Assembly (NCBI GenBank): GCA_034440635.1
Contig: JAOTON010001928.1
Location: 1-64,000 of the forward strand
Length of the DNA stretch: 64,000 nucleotides
Source: Lepas anatifera
Taxonomy: Eukaryota > Arthropoda > Thecostraca > Lepadidae
Direction: 5' to 3'
Both the position numbers and the translations under genes were made by a program. Positions 1 through 11,950 of this stretch are shown here, piece after piece; the first letter of the stretch is position 1, and each line of letters opens with the position of its first letter. The notes below the pieces were generated by a model, which saw nothing but the letters and a program-made list of their open reading frames with translations, ran no database searches and was not told where the DNA came from.

Positions 1-720
1 GGTTGTAATAGATTCATCACGTGATTAAGTGCCTTTATACTCAACTGAGAAACATGGTTCTCTCTAAACTTTTAGTATGGGAAATTATGAGCTCTGCCGT
101 TTTTGTTTCATGACGCTCCGACGACTAGTTCGCCACTGAGGGGCAAAATACTTCGGTCCCGTTTTTCCCGCAGCAGTAGTGACGTCATTCTGCCCTTCTT
201 GCATGGACCTTCTGTGCTGCGGCAGTAGGCTGCAGCCGGTAAATGCGTGCAAGAAAGGCATAACATTTTATCCGAGTGCATACAGCGGGTGGCTAGCCGG
301 TCGGGGCGGACGGGAACCTGACTAGAGGGCAGAGGGTGCCGAGGCGTGTTTAGAGATCCGAGGAAGTAAGCAGTGATGCCCTCAGGTATCTAGGGAACGA
401 TAGCAGGGTCCAGAGGCGTGCTGAGATAGCTCATGGGAAACATTTCGGACGGGTGAGCAGTGAGGATGGGGGCTGGTACGGAACTGGAGCCTTCCCCGCC
501 ATTGCCTCGGAACAGCTTCTGTGTTTGTATTAACCATAGATATTCTGACATTGGGGGGGAGTTTAGCCTCTTGCTCCGCCCATTGTATCTACCACCATTG
601 GAATAGCCACCATGTATGTATATAAGCATATGAAAGATTGAAGATTTCGTTGCACTCCGTACCAAATTACCGAACAATATCAATGAGAGGCAATCGACCA
701 TGCAGATTTTGAATGTGGAA
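1..720 (+). repeat. Composite repeat modules a and b (left end cut by window)
   Basis: The first 315 bases (module a) recur at 14,701, and in a diverged form (a') at 21,297 and 38,717. Module b (316-720) recurs only at 15,016-15,420. Module b contains a G-run followed by CTCCGCCCATTGTATC, which resembles the cggatac-type ends seen elsewhere in the domain, so it may hold a decayed DNA-transposon terminus. An open frame on the minus strand (390-701) is not kept in the second copy and is not called as a gene. Confidence 0.8.
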
Positions 721-1300
721 TTCAGGTCAACAAAAGGTCACTGCGCATGCGCACTGGAACTAATGGTAACAGAGGCTATCTCGGCAACCTACGGGTCGAT
801 TTTCTTGAAATTTTGTGAACAGAAGAATATCACGAAATGTAAGTAAAAAATGTCATTGAAGCTGCACTGCTCTGCGCATGCGCAGCAGAAATTACGAAAA
901 TAGGCCTGAAAGGCGAGGATATTTCAGAGAAGGATCTGAACAGAGGGAAAGCCAACGTGCTTAAAGTTAGCATAAGTGTTTTGTCACCCTTGGTAACAAC
1001 AAAGGTCAGTGTGCATGCGCATTAAAACTTATGGTCATGGAGGCTATCTCGGGAGCCAATAGACCGATTTCGCTCAAATTTTTGCGAGTAAAAGCAGAAT
1101 AGCATCTGCTAATCCTAATTGATGGCATTATGACGCTGCACTATTATGCGCATGTGCAGTAGGAATTCTAAGGAATAATAGGCTCGAAGGGATCATTTAT
1201 ACCAGGAGAAAAACAAACGGCATATTAACATGCTTCAGTCAACTATAACGGTATCTTTGCTCTCATTCACTGCAGACGTTACTGCGCAGGCGGACTGGGA
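721..1300 (+). repeat. Module c: tandem sub-repeats each carrying a TGCGCATGCGCA palindrome
   Basis: Perfect or near-perfect TGCGCATGCGCA palindromes occur at 742, 873, 1,011 (gtgcatgcgcat), 1,147 (tgcgcatgtgca) and 1,283 (tgcgcaggcg), spaced 131-138 bases. Between alternate palindromes the text repeats (ctatctcggcaacctacgg versus ctatctcgggagccaatag). The block is therefore a degenerate tandem repeat of about 270 bp made of two half-units. Related copies lie at 15,421, 22,746, 36,746 and 40,160. The palindrome matches the vertebrate NRF-1/insect Ewg type site, but no function is shown here. Confidence 0.8.
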
Positions 1301-2485
1301 GTAGGGTAACCCAAGCTAACTCGTTAACAAATTGGCTGAATTGGGTGAAAATCTGCAGGTATAGGTGAAATACGGTCGGCAAACCCATCATATTTTTATA
1401 ATGTATCTCCTTTCTTCTGGTCATGCCCAGTCTTTACTTAACAAAACAACCATTATACGTGTGTTTATCTATGTGATGACATGAACAGAGGGCAAACGTG
1501 ACGCAGCGTGCAAGAGACATGCTAATTTAGGAAAACATGGGCTTACACAGGGGGATTGAATGGAGCCATAATGAGAACACAAAACCTAAAACTCCAACAT
1601 TGCGTTGTTATAAGTATCAAACTGCTGAAAACACTCGCCTGTCAATCGAACTGCTTGGCTAACGTACATTGTCACCGGCTTTTCCTGCGCCGCAGCGGCA
1701 CCTGCCGAGGCCGCAGGCCGAGGTTGTTGTTGTTGTTGTTCTCTGTTCTGAGCGCTGGTATCAGAGACCTAAAACTTTTGTGGATAGAAGGCACTTCCAA
1801 ATGAATAAGCACCACGGTTGTCAATTTTCAAAATTTTCAAAATTTTGCCCAGAATTTTGCATTATGTGATTTTTAACTTTTATTTTTCTATTTTTTGCTA
1901 ATTCATCTACAGTCTTCAAACTTGCACCCTTTTACATCAGGGAAATTTGTAGTTCACACAAAAAGTTTGAAAGAAAAAGTTATAAATTTAAGGCTCTAAA
2001 TTAGCTTTTAACTTTGCACCCTAAATTTGGCATAAAACTCATAGTCTAAACTACAGGCTCGAAATATCTAAAGCTACAGCAGTTCAGGTTCTGAGTCAAA
2101 TACCAATTTAAAGGCCGGTTTGTGCAGTACTGCACAAACACAGAAACAAAACAAAAACCGGAAATTTAAGTGTCCTTTTTGGCCCATTCTGCGAAGGTCT
2201 GCATTTCCCAAAATATCAGTCAAACTCTTATATCTTCCGATCTAATTAATATAAATTAGTTCCCATTTCAGATAAGAAAAGAGAATAGCCTCCTTTATTA
2301 TATATTTAGAGTTAAAAACTTTCAGACTGAAACTTTTTTATTTTAGAGGCAAAAGTAAAATATAATTTTTAAAATTTTTATTCTCAGCCCCCTGGTTTCC
2401 AGACCATGATAGCTACGGTATTGAACTTAACACGGCTGGATAGAAAACTTCGTTGCCGTCATTTTTCTCACTCCATACCCCCCCA
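1301..2485 (+). repeat. Modules d and X, first tandem copy
   Basis: Module d runs to the GC-rich end tgccgaggccgcaggccgag (about 1,722). Module X follows, beginning with a (TTG)n run. X is AT-rich and includes the palindrome GTGCAGTACTGCAC, and it ends at ccagaccatgatagctac. About 75 bases of module e follow before a jump, inside the acttat motif near 2,486, back into d. X recurs at 2,740, 16,960, 23,846, 28,717 (minus) and 33,166. No coding capacity is evident. Confidence 0.8.
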
Positions 2486-3420
2486 CTTATTTATGTGATG
2501 ACATGAACAGACGACAAACCTGGCGCAGTGTGCAGAGACATGTTAGTTTAGGAAAACATGGACTTACACATGGGACTGAATGTAGTCAGAATGAGAACAT
2601 TAGACCTCAAGTCCCAACATCGCGTTAGTATATGTATCATACTGCTGAAAACACTCGCCTGTCAATCGAACTGCTTGCCTAACGTACATTGTCACCGGCT
2701 TCTCCTGCGCCGGAGCGGCACCTGCCGAGGCCGCAGGCCGAGGTTGTTGTTGTTGTTGTCTGTTCTGAGCGCTGGTATCAGAGACCTAAAACTTTTGTGG
2801 ATAGAAGGCACTTCCAAATAGAAGGCACTTCCACCACGGTTGTCAATTTTCAAAATTTTCAAAATTTTGCCCAGAATTTTGCATTATGTGATTTTTAACT
2901 TTTATTTTTCTATTTTTCGCCAATTCGTCTACAATCTTCAAACCTGTACCCTTTTACATCAGACGAATTTGTAGTTGACACAAAAAGTTGGAAAGAAAAA
3001 GCTTTAAATTTAGGGCTCTAAATTAGCTTTTAAACTTCGCACCCTGAATTTGGCATAAAACTCATGGTCTAAACTACAGGCTCGAAATATCCGAAGCTAC
3101 AGCAGTTCAGGTCTGAGCCAAATATCAACGTAAAGGCAGGTTTGTGCAATACTGCACAAACACAGAAACAAAACAAAAACGGAAATTTAAGGGTCCTTTT
3201 TGGCCCATTCCGTGAAGGTCTGCATTTCCCAAAATATTATTCAAACCCTTATATTTTCCGATCTAATTGATAAAAATTAGTTCCCATTTCAGATAATAAA
3301 AGAGATAGCCTCCTTTATTATATATTTAGAGATAAAAACTTTCAGACTGAAACTTTTTATTTTAGAGGCAAAAATAAAATATCAGTTTTTAAAATTTTTA
3401 TTCTCAGCCCCCTGGTTTCC
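2486..3420 (+). repeat. Second tandem copy of d (partial) and X
   Basis: This is a tandem repeat of the preceding kilobase, entered at microhomology acttat. Its d part is nearly identical to 37,570-37,790 rather than to the adjacent copy (both read agacgacaaac and catgggactgaatgtagtca). The tandem arrangement therefore probably came from recombination with another module rather than simple slippage. Confidence 0.75.
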
Positions 3421-3916
3421 AGACCATGATAGCTACGGTATTGAACTTAACACGGCTGGATAGAAAACTTCGTTGCCGTCATTTTTCTCACTCATACCCC
3501 CCACTTATCTCTTACGGCTTCCGCGCTATAAGCCGTAAAATACATTTCAAAGTGGTAATTTTATCAGTTCATTTTTGTTTCACACCGGGGTTTTGGGTGG
3601 TTAGAGTCATTGGAGGGAAATGAAATTTTGCATGCAGCTAGGTAAGAGACATACGTTTACATTCCATCTGCATAGATATCAATGAAACACCAAGTTACCT
3701 TTACAAACATGCCGTTTCTCCACGCATCGTTGTAGCAAATCACCACGCGTCACCCCTGCGTCCACGCCGCGGGAACGCCGGCGATCGGCGCGGCCGTTTC
3801 TGTTTATTTATGGTCTGGTAAAAAGTACCCAATACTACCCATAATGCATCACAAGTAATTAGAGTACCGTAAAAGTCCGAGTTTACAATAAGAGTATTAT
3901 GTTTCTGTTTTTGGAC
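3421..3916 (+). repeat. Module e
   Basis: The module starts at ggtattgaacttaacacggc, at the conserved X/e junction (gatagctac then ggtattg), and ends near gtttttggacca. Copies lie at 17,636, 28,240-28,716 (minus), 29,527 and 33,838 (partial). A 65-codon plus-strand frame starting at 3,426 stays open in several copies, but it has no recognisable domain and is not called as a gene. Confidence 0.75.
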
Positions 3917-4377
3917 CATTGGTGGATCCAGGGAATAATTAGGCTAGGTGCCCCCCACTCTTCTCCCCCATCCCCCTCCCCCAACCCTCAATCGACCATC
4001 GGCGCCCTCTGAAATTGTAAAGACACGCCTCTCAAGGACGATGACGCTCCCTGAAATGTCGCTTCCCATACGCGGATCCAGGATTGCCTATCGGGGGCGA
4101 GGTGGAAGGGGAAACTTCCTGGTGGGCGCTATCTACACCAGGGACGCCACTTTTGGCCGGAAAAACCTATCAAGTAAGCGCTAAAACCTATCAGTAGACC
4201 CCGATACCTGCATCTCGGGGAAAACGACATTTCAGGGGGTGCCATCCAACTTTCCAGGGGTTTCAAGGACAATTTCAAGGGGCGCTAAGATTCTATGGGG
4301 GCACCTGTCCCCTTTCCCCCTTGGATCCGCCTATGTCGTTTCGGGGGGTACGGAGGTGGGGTCGTTACGGGTGTGGG
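3917..4377 (+). repeat. Module f with MITE-like ends
   Basis: Inside this module, 4,067-4,335 is bounded by CATACGCGGATCCAGG and, inverted, CATAGGCGGATCCAAG (14 of 16 match). This looks like terminal inverted repeats of a 269-bp non-autonomous DNA transposon. No matching target duplication was found. Related copies lie at 18,118, 27,780-28,235 (minus) and 30,010. The same GGCGGATCCAGG motif is the core of the minisatellite that follows. Confidence 0.6.
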
Positions 4378-5451
4378 GGTAAGGAGCTCGAGCATAAGCG
4401 GATCCAGGACATCAGCATGGGGGTAGGGGCTAAAGAGTTCGAGCATAGGCGGACCCAGGACATCAGTACGAGAGTGGGGCTAGGGAGTAAGAGCATAGGC
4501 GGATCCAGGACATCGGTACGAGGGTCAGGCTAGGGAGTTAGGGCATAGGCGGATCCAGGACATTAGTACGGGGATGAGGCTAAGCAGCTGAGCATTAGCG
4601 GATTCAGGACATCAGTACGGGGTGAGACTCGGGAGTTCCAGCATAGGCGGATCCAGGACATCAGTGGGGGGGGGGTAGGGGCTACGGAGTTCGAGCATAG
4701 GCGGATCCAGGACATCAGTAGGGGGGTAGGCGCTACGGAGTTCGAGCATAGACGGATCCAGGATATTAGTACGGGGATGGGGCTAAGGAGATCGAGCATA
4801 GGCGGATCTAGGGCATCTGTACGGGGGTGGAGATAAGGAGCTCGAGCATAGGCTGATCCAGGACATCAGCATGGGTGTGGGGCTAAGGAGCTCGAGCAGA
4901 GGCGGATATAGGACATCAGTACAGCGGTGGGGCTAAAGGGCTTGAGTATAGGCGGATCAAGGACATCAGTACGGGGGTGAGGCTAAGGAGCTCGAGCATA
5001 AGCGGATCCAGGACATCAGCACGTGGGTAGGGGCTAAAGAGTTCGAGCATAGGCGGATCCAGGACATCAGTACGGGGGTGGGGCTCAGAAGCTCGAGCAT
5101 AAACGGATTCAGCTGATCAGTATGGGGGTGGGGCTCGGGAGCTCGAGCATAGTCGAATCCAGGACATCAGTAGGGGGTGGGGGCTAAGTAGTTCGAGTAT
5201 AGGTGGATCCAGGGCAGTACAGAGGTGGGGCTACGGAGTTCGAGCATAGGCCGATCCAGGACATCAGTAAGGGGGTGGGGTAAGGAGCTCGAGCATAGGC
5301 GGATCCAGGACATCAGTGGAAGTGGTGGGGTAGGGGCTACGGAGTTCGAGCATAGGCGGATCCAGGACATCAGTACGGAGGTGGGGCTAAGAAGTTCGAG
5401 CATAGGCGGATCCAGGACATTAGTACGGGGGTGGGGATAAGGAGCTCCAGC
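4378..5451 (+). repeat. 50-bp minisatellite array A1, left part
   Basis: About 21 units (length divided by 50) of a degenerate 50-bp repeat. Each unit contains GCATAGGCGGATCCAGGACA, a GTACGGGGGTGGGG stretch and CTAAGGAGCTC. The array is split at 5,451/12,262 by a non-LTR retrotransposon and resumes at 12,262. Unit variants match array A5 (30,475-32,744) in order, so the two arrays are segmental copies. Confidence 0.9.
5439..5451 (+). repeat. 13-bp target site duplication, left copy
   Basis: AAGGAGCTCCAGC is identical to 12,262-12,274. The uninterrupted sequence is present once at 31,584-31,596 in the paralogous array. Confidence 0.92.
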
Positions 5452-6580
5452 CCCCGCAGGGGGACCAATTTTCATCTGCCGGTCTTGTTGGCACCTGCTG
5501 ACTGGTCCGGCACATGGATAATTGGGTACGGGATGTGACGACACCCGCGGCCCCAGTTGGCAGGATGGGTTTCGCCCCCCGCCTTCGGGCGAGAGGCCAA
5601 ATTGAAACTGCCATCCTCATCCTTTCCTGGCCTTCCTAAATTCAAATCCCACCAACTCCTTGTTCCTTTTCCTCTTCTTTCCTTATTTCCTTGTGTATCC
5701 ATGTCTTTCCACCCGTATCCTTTCTGTCCACTCCTAAATACCCCTCCTATCCACTGTCTGCGATGTCTGGCCCGGCGTGTCTCCGTGGGTGGCGGGGATG
5801 TGTGCACTCTTGCTCGTCTTGAGTGTGGACATCTCGGTCGCGTGTGGCGCGCGGCTGGGCTGGACAGCGCAGACCGGCCCTCTTCCTTTTCCAACCCATA
5901 ACTTCCCAGTTACCCATTTTTTCCCAGTGTTATGGGCGTTCCCGCACGTGCCTATGATTCCTGGATGGTCTGGGTGTATGTGGGCCTCCGGCTCGTGTGG
6001 CTGACGATTGGATCCCTCTAATCGCCGGCCCTGCAGGCCGGGGGCTCGCTTCTCTCGAACCAGCCGGGAATCAGTTGTGACGAGCAGGTGGTAGTCGCCT
6101 GCTCCGATGAGGCCGTGCGAGGGCGCCTGTCTTTTAAGGTGTGCTGCGCACCGACCCGTACCCCGGGATGAAGGAGTCCTGGTAGCTGAGCTGAGGGAGG
6201 CGCTGTGTTCGTTCGTCGTCCTCTAGCAACACTCTACTTTGGTCTTGATTTCCGCAAGGGCGGGGAACTCTTGAGGGCATCGACAAGAGTAGCAGCATTG
6301 TAAAAGTCTGTCGGCCTTTGGTGGGGCTCGGTTGCCCCTCCCTCCTTGGGTGACGTCCCAACTTCACCTGGGGAGGGTGGGGTGTCCGGGCCCCGCCCGG
6401 GGTCGTCTAGGCTAGGTGCAAGGGGGGACCGTCGTCGGGGCAGGGGAGGTTTGGTGAGTCTCTCCCCCCTCTGTAACGGCGGCGTCTCCCCCCGTATAGC
6501 CAGCCCGTGTGTCGTCTCGTCTAGTAGCACCCTCGTTCGAAGGGGGGCACACGTTGCTGGCTGAAACTAAACACATTCTC
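5452..6580 (+). other. 5' untranslated leader of the non-LTR element
   Basis: GC-rich, starting ccccgcagggggaccaat at the target duplication. It has no long open frame on the plus strand continuous with ORF1. In this superfamily the promoter is internal and near position +1. No specific promoter motif could be assigned here. Confidence 0.7.
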
Positions 6581-8215
6581 ATGGATACTAACACCACAAA
6601 CCTCTCTCCTCACCCTCCACAGGAGGTCGACACCTCCCACCCCCTAGAGGGGGAGGGACAGACAGAGCCGTGCCACCTGGTCCGCAAAAACCAGCTGCGA
6701 AACCGTCCTGTCCCCGTGTCCTAGTGATGCGAGGACGGAACACATCCCTTGGGTCACTGTCACCCTTCAAACGAAAAGAGGCGCTTGATCATCTTGGCAA
6801 GGTAGTGCGTTGTGAGCGTTTGCGTGATGGAGCTTTGGAGGTAGAGTTCGCGAAAACCGAGGACGCAGAGCGCGCACTTTCTGTGTCGGAACTGACTTTC
6901 ACGAGGAAGGATTCTGGTTTCCAAAAGACGTGCAAAATTTTCATTTCTGTTGAAGCGCATCGTACAAAAAACTTCTCGAAAGGTGTCATCCGTTGTCCGG
7001 ACCTGAGGGGTGTTTGTGAGGAGGAAATTGTTGACGGCCTTGCCGGCTTTGGTGTAGTTGAGGCGCGGCGTATGAAAACTAGGAGAGGTGCCGAAGTAGA
7101 GGAAAGTGACACAATTGTTCTCACCTTCGATAAGACAGACGTTCCCGATCACGTATTTGTAGGATATGTCAGATTCGGTGTCCGACTCTTCATCCCATCA
7201 CCTATGAGATGTTTTCGGTGCCAGCGATACGGTCACACCACAACCACGTGTAAGGGGAAGCAAGTATGTGCGAGATGCGGATCAACAGATCATGTAGTCG
7301 ATGATTGCTTAGCAAATAAGTTTTGTGTTAACTGCGGGAAAGGTCAGACCCCTCACTCAGCTGCCGACCGTGACTGCCCCATGCTTGAAAAGGAGAAGGA
7401 GATTATGACGATCAAGGTAAAAGGTCGTATGAGTTTCCGTGAGGCCCGGGAGGCATACGAGGCCCGCTGCCCGCGGAAAACGTACTCCCAGGCAGCTGCC
7501 GCAGGAAGTTCCTCACCATCACCACGGATGACCCCGGAGGAAGTCATTCGACGCCTGACCATTGCGGACTTCGCCCGCTTGGCTGGTAGTATGGGGCTGG
7601 TTATCTCTGGCCAGCCCGCCGCCCCGGCTCCTGGGCCAGTGACGGCACCTCCTCCACAGCCCCCTCTTATGGGGGCTGGGTCGCGGGAGCGGGGCGCTGC
7701 TCCCGCTTCCATCCCCCGCCCCTGGCACCTGCTGGGGTGGGGAGCGGGGCAAAGTCCCCGCTCCCGACCACCAGCCGGTTGCTCCTGCTGGTGAACCAGA
7801 GACGGCACCTGGTGCCCCTCCCGAATCTGAACCCCTTTCCGATGCTGAGGGGTGGACAGTTGTGGGAAGAGAGGGCAAACACTCTCCCACGGGGAGGCGC
7901 CGCCCACCGTCCCCTATCGTACCTCCTACGGGTGATGCTCTTGCAGCCTCCCCGACCACACCAGCCTCGCAGTCGCCAAACCCGACACCATCAGTGGCGG
8001 CTGTGCGTAGAAACTTCGAGCCGGTAGCGCGGGGGCGATCGCCCACTAAGCGCCCGGCTACTGGTACCCCTCCGGATCAGCCCCAGACATCCAGAGCGCG
8101 TGGATCCTCCCTGGAGACCTCCAGAGGAGGAAGCCACTCACGCCCAAAACACGCTGGGCCCACCCCTGGAACGGTCAAAAGGGGCCAAGGGGTGACTATC
8201 ACCCACTGGAGGTAG
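6581..8215 (+). pseudogene. ORF1 (gag-like, CCHC zinc knuckles) of the non-LTR element
   Basis: In related elements this protein binds the element RNA to form the retrotransposition particle. The body lies in the frame of 6,670-7,794. It has three zinc knuckles at about 7,210-7,375: CFRCQRYGHTTTTC, CARCGSTDHVVDDC and a looser CVNC...H...C. These are followed by a basic stretch and a Pro/Ala-rich region. The C-terminal part (AEGWTVVGREGKHSPTGRRR onward) continues to a stop at 8,215 in another frame, so a frameshift lies somewhere in about 7,680-7,760. The first reasonable start is ATG 6,581, but that frame is also displaced from the body near 6,650-6,690, so a second shift is likely. Alternatively, translation began in frame at 6,670. 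ORF2 starts 46 bases downstream. Confidence 0.85.
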
Positions 8216-8261
8216 AGTCTTCCCACTAACCCGAAAAGACCGCTTCCATAAATAATACACA

Positions 8262-11200
8262 ATGAACGCAAACACAATAATGCAATGGAATTGCCGAGGC
8301 CTCCGTATAAATTTCTCAGATTTCCAATATATGCTGGCGGAATATAAACCAGTAATAATATGCCTACAAGAAACAAAACTTTCTCCTAACTCAAGTATAA
8401 ATATCAAGAACTATAACACCTTTAGAAAAGAAGTTTTCAGTACAACAATTGCATACGGAGTACTGGTGGCGGTACACCACTCCGCCCCCTGCTATAGTAT
8501 TCCATTAAACACCTCATTACAAGCAGTTGCCGCCCGGGTTGATCTCGGCCGAACAAAACTAACAGTTTGTTCCATATACCTACCACCAGGTGGCATTATT
8601 GATATATCATCTCTCAACAATATTTATGATCAGCTCCCCACCCCTGTTGTGCTATTGGGCGACTTCAACGCTCATAATGCTGCTTGGGGAGGAGCTACCG
8701 ACCGCACCTGTCCCCGGGGCCGTACCCTCGAGCGCTTCCTCCATCTAAACTCTCTCTGTCTTTTAAATTCAGGCAGAGCCACTCATATAACTTTACCCTC
8801 TGGCGCCCTCTCCTCCATTGACCTTTCTATCTGTTCTCCCTCACTCCTCACCCAGCTTCATTGGAGTGTTCTTGACGAGCCCTACGGTAGCGACCATTTT
8901 CCTATTCTCACCAACCTGACCCTGCGAGGTGCACCGGCATCCACGATTCCAAGATGGAACCACAAGCGAGCAAACTGGATGGGCTTTGAGGCTGCATGCG
9001 GTACGGTGACTCCTCCCCGGAGGCCTCGGCTACTGAAGCCATTGAAGAATTCAACAGAATGATTTTAACAGCCGCAAAATGTTCTATTCCTACCACTCGT
9101 GGGCGGCCAAAGCACACCCCAGTGCCCTGGTGGTCCATGGAATGTAAAGCTGCAATCTTAAAACGGAAGCGGTTTTTCCGGATTTTCAACAAACACACTA
9201 CAAATAGAAATCTCGTCAGATACAGGCGTGCGAGAGCTTTGGCGCGACGCACTGTACTTAACTCGAAAAGAAGATGGTGGGTTAATTATGTCAGCACTGT
9301 AAACCGTTTCACACCATCTGCACTGGTCTGGAGCCACGTCCAGAGTATCCAGGGCAAGCGGCGATCTACACCCACACCTGTCCTCAGTTCGAACGGAGCA
9401 AAAATCACGGACCCAAAAAACGTAGCTGACCTCATGGCAAAGGCCTTCCGAGACCGCTGTAGCAACTCCTCTCAAAGCCAACATTTTCTAACACACCGAC
9501 AAATCCAAGAGCGCTTTCCAATAAATTTCGGGAACGACAACTCAGCCTCCTACAATGTCATTTTCTCCATTGAAGAGATGGAAGAGGCACTAAAAAACCT
9601 CAAGAGTGTGGCGCCTGGCAGTGATCAAATTACCAATCAAATGCTCTTACATCTTCCTGCACAATCTATCTCATCACTCCTTGACATTTTCAATGGCATG
9701 TGGGAAAACAACGACTTTCCGGAGCAGTGGCGGAAATCGATTGTTGTCCCTATCCAGAAGCCGGGGAAACCGGGAGACTCGCCTGAGGACTTCCGGCCTA
9801 TCTCGCTGACCTCTAGTGTCTGCAAACTGTTTGAGAGGATGATTAATACACGCCTGATGTGGTTTCTTGAAAGCAATGGTCTTTTATCTAACGCACAATG
9901 TGGTTTTCGCCGAGGCAGAAGCACACTCGACCACCTTATTGCACTCGACGCAGCCGTTAGGGAAGGTAGGGAAGGTTTTATAAACAAACAGCACACAATC
10001 GCAGTGTTTTTTGACGTAGAGCGCGCTTATGACTTGACTTGGAGGCATGGCATCCTAAAGAAGCTTTTTGACATGGGAGTACGAGGTCGCCTTGGTTGGT
10101 TTCTGTTCAATTTCCTGAGGGACAGGCGTTTCAGATTTCGAATTGGAAATTCTTTGTCCGAGGAGCACACACAGGAGAACGGCACGGCACAGGGTAGCGT
10201 TTTATCTGTGGCCCTATTCGCCGTCATGATTAATGACATAGGTGATACCTTACCGCCCAATGTCTCCCGTGTCATGTTCGTAGATGACTTTACCATATGG
10301 GTAACAACGTCTTCGACCACCACAGCCCAAAGGCAACTGCAGCTTTGCCTCGACAGACTGCAGCGGTAGAGTGAAATAAATGGTCTACGCTTTTCAACCT
10401 CTAAAACCAAATGCATGCATTTTTGCACCCGACGGAGGGTATGTGAACATCCTATTCTGAACATCGCGGGCCATGAGATAGAAGTGGTGGACCAGACACG
10501 CTTCCTAGGATTAATACTTGACCGCAGACTAACATACGCCGCTCACTTCAGAAAGCTTAGAGAGAGCTGTTTTAGTTGCCTTAATATTCTTAAGGTCTTA
10601 ACCCGCATGGCATACGGCTCGGATAGAAAAACACTCTTAACATTGTACAGATCCTTAATAAGATCAAAACTAGAATATGGAAGTGTGGTATATGACTCTG
10701 CGACAGAAACATCCAAAAGAATGTTGGACACTGTCCAAAACCAGGCCCTTCGAATTATAACCGGTGCTTTTCGTACCTCACCTGTTTCAAGCCTGCACGT
10801 GGATATACACGAGATGCCACTTGCTTTGCGACGGAGATATGTTGCCATGCGATATGCGTTGAAGCTTAAACAGGACTCCGACCATCCTACATATGACACC
10901 TTTTTTGACAACAGTAGACTGAGGCGAATCGACAATGGTTCTCGCACATCTGCTCGACACCCTGGAATTAGAATCCGTGCATGGCTGAGCGAGGCTGACA
11001 TCAATCCTGAAAGTGTCGAAACCGCGCAGCTGCCAACTGCCGAACCGTGGCGGACGTCCAAGGTCGAGGTTGATACACGGCTACTAGAGCTGACTAAGGG
11101 CCTGATGCCGGAAGCCGTGCATCAAACCTTTCTGGAATACTGCTCGTCCAGGTTTCCAAATCATGCAGCCTTCTATACGGATGGATCGAAGTGTGTTATT

Positions 11201-11950
11201 GGTGCGGGATGCGCGTTTGTAGGTAGCAATATTCAGCGACGATATTCACTCCCACGGGCTGCCTCAGTGTTCACAGCGGAATTATACGCCATTTTTCGGT
11301 GCTTGGATCAGGTTCTGTGGTCGAGAACCAACCGATTTGTAATTTTCAGTGATTCTCTTTCGTCATTACAATCACTCCAATCACTTACGTACAACGCATC
11401 AAACTCATATCTTTTACCTCTCATCAGACACAAGATACACCAGGCTGTGAGTCGAGGGAAGTCCGTGACTCTTGCGTGGGTACCTAGTCACAGTGGCATC
11501 AAGGGAAACGAACTGGCCGATGGGGCAGCTAAAGAAGCAGCGAGCAGCGAGCCTTCCCGTAGAATCCGTGTTCCGTACTTTGATATGTTCCCGTGTGTTA
11601 GGAGCTACCTCTCCGGAATCTGGCAGCAACGATGGGACGCGGACCCCAAGGGTGGCAAGCTGAGGGAGCTGAAGCCCCGGATAGGACCGTGGTCATCTGC
11701 CAATGCAGGCAACAGAAGGGACGAGGTTGTTATCTCCAGACTAAGAATAGGGCACACGTACTCCACGCACTCTTATCTCTTGACTGGCGACCGCCCGCCG
11801 GAATGTCCGCGATGCGGCGATAGGCTGACGGTGAAGCACGTACTGGTGGAGTGCCGTGACTTTGAGCTGGAGAGGAGGCGCTATTTGCCCGGCTCACCGT
11901 CGCTAGAGTCGCTTCTGGGGGAATCCCCTCTGTTAATTGTTCAGATATAG
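8262..11950 (+). pseudogene. ORF2: endonuclease, reverse transcriptase, RNase H polyprotein, disabled
   Basis: The enzyme nicks target DNA and copies the element RNA onto it. An AP-like endonuclease fills 8,262 to about 8,960 (QWNCRGL, LQETKL, GDFNAHNAAWGG, GSDHFPI). Reverse transcriptase follows from about 9,500 to 10,600, with PGSDQI, FRPISLTS, the catalytic FDVERAYD, QGSVLSVALFAVMIND and FVDDF in place of YADD. RNase H lies at about 11,165-11,570 (YTDGS, TAELYAI, FSDSLSS, GNELADGAA), so all its acidic catalytic positions are present. A CPRCGD...HVLVEC finger lies near 11,810. The endonuclease and RT parts are in different frames, with the shift at about 8,990-9,010. A TAG at 10,367-10,369 interrupts LDRLQR-SEINGLRFS, at a place where related proteins usually have tryptophan, and the frame then continues to 11,950. 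Confidence 0.92.

Noticed and set aside
390..701. 103-codon minus-strand open frame with an apparently conserved start at 15,084-15,404
   Set aside because: The two copies diverge into different frames after a one-base change in a G-run, and the rest is repeat module b. No domain is recognisable.
4378..5451. Regular direct repeats resembling a CRISPR array
   Set aside because: There are no unique spacers: the repeat is continuous and 50 bp long, the setting is eukaryotic, and no cas-like gene is present.
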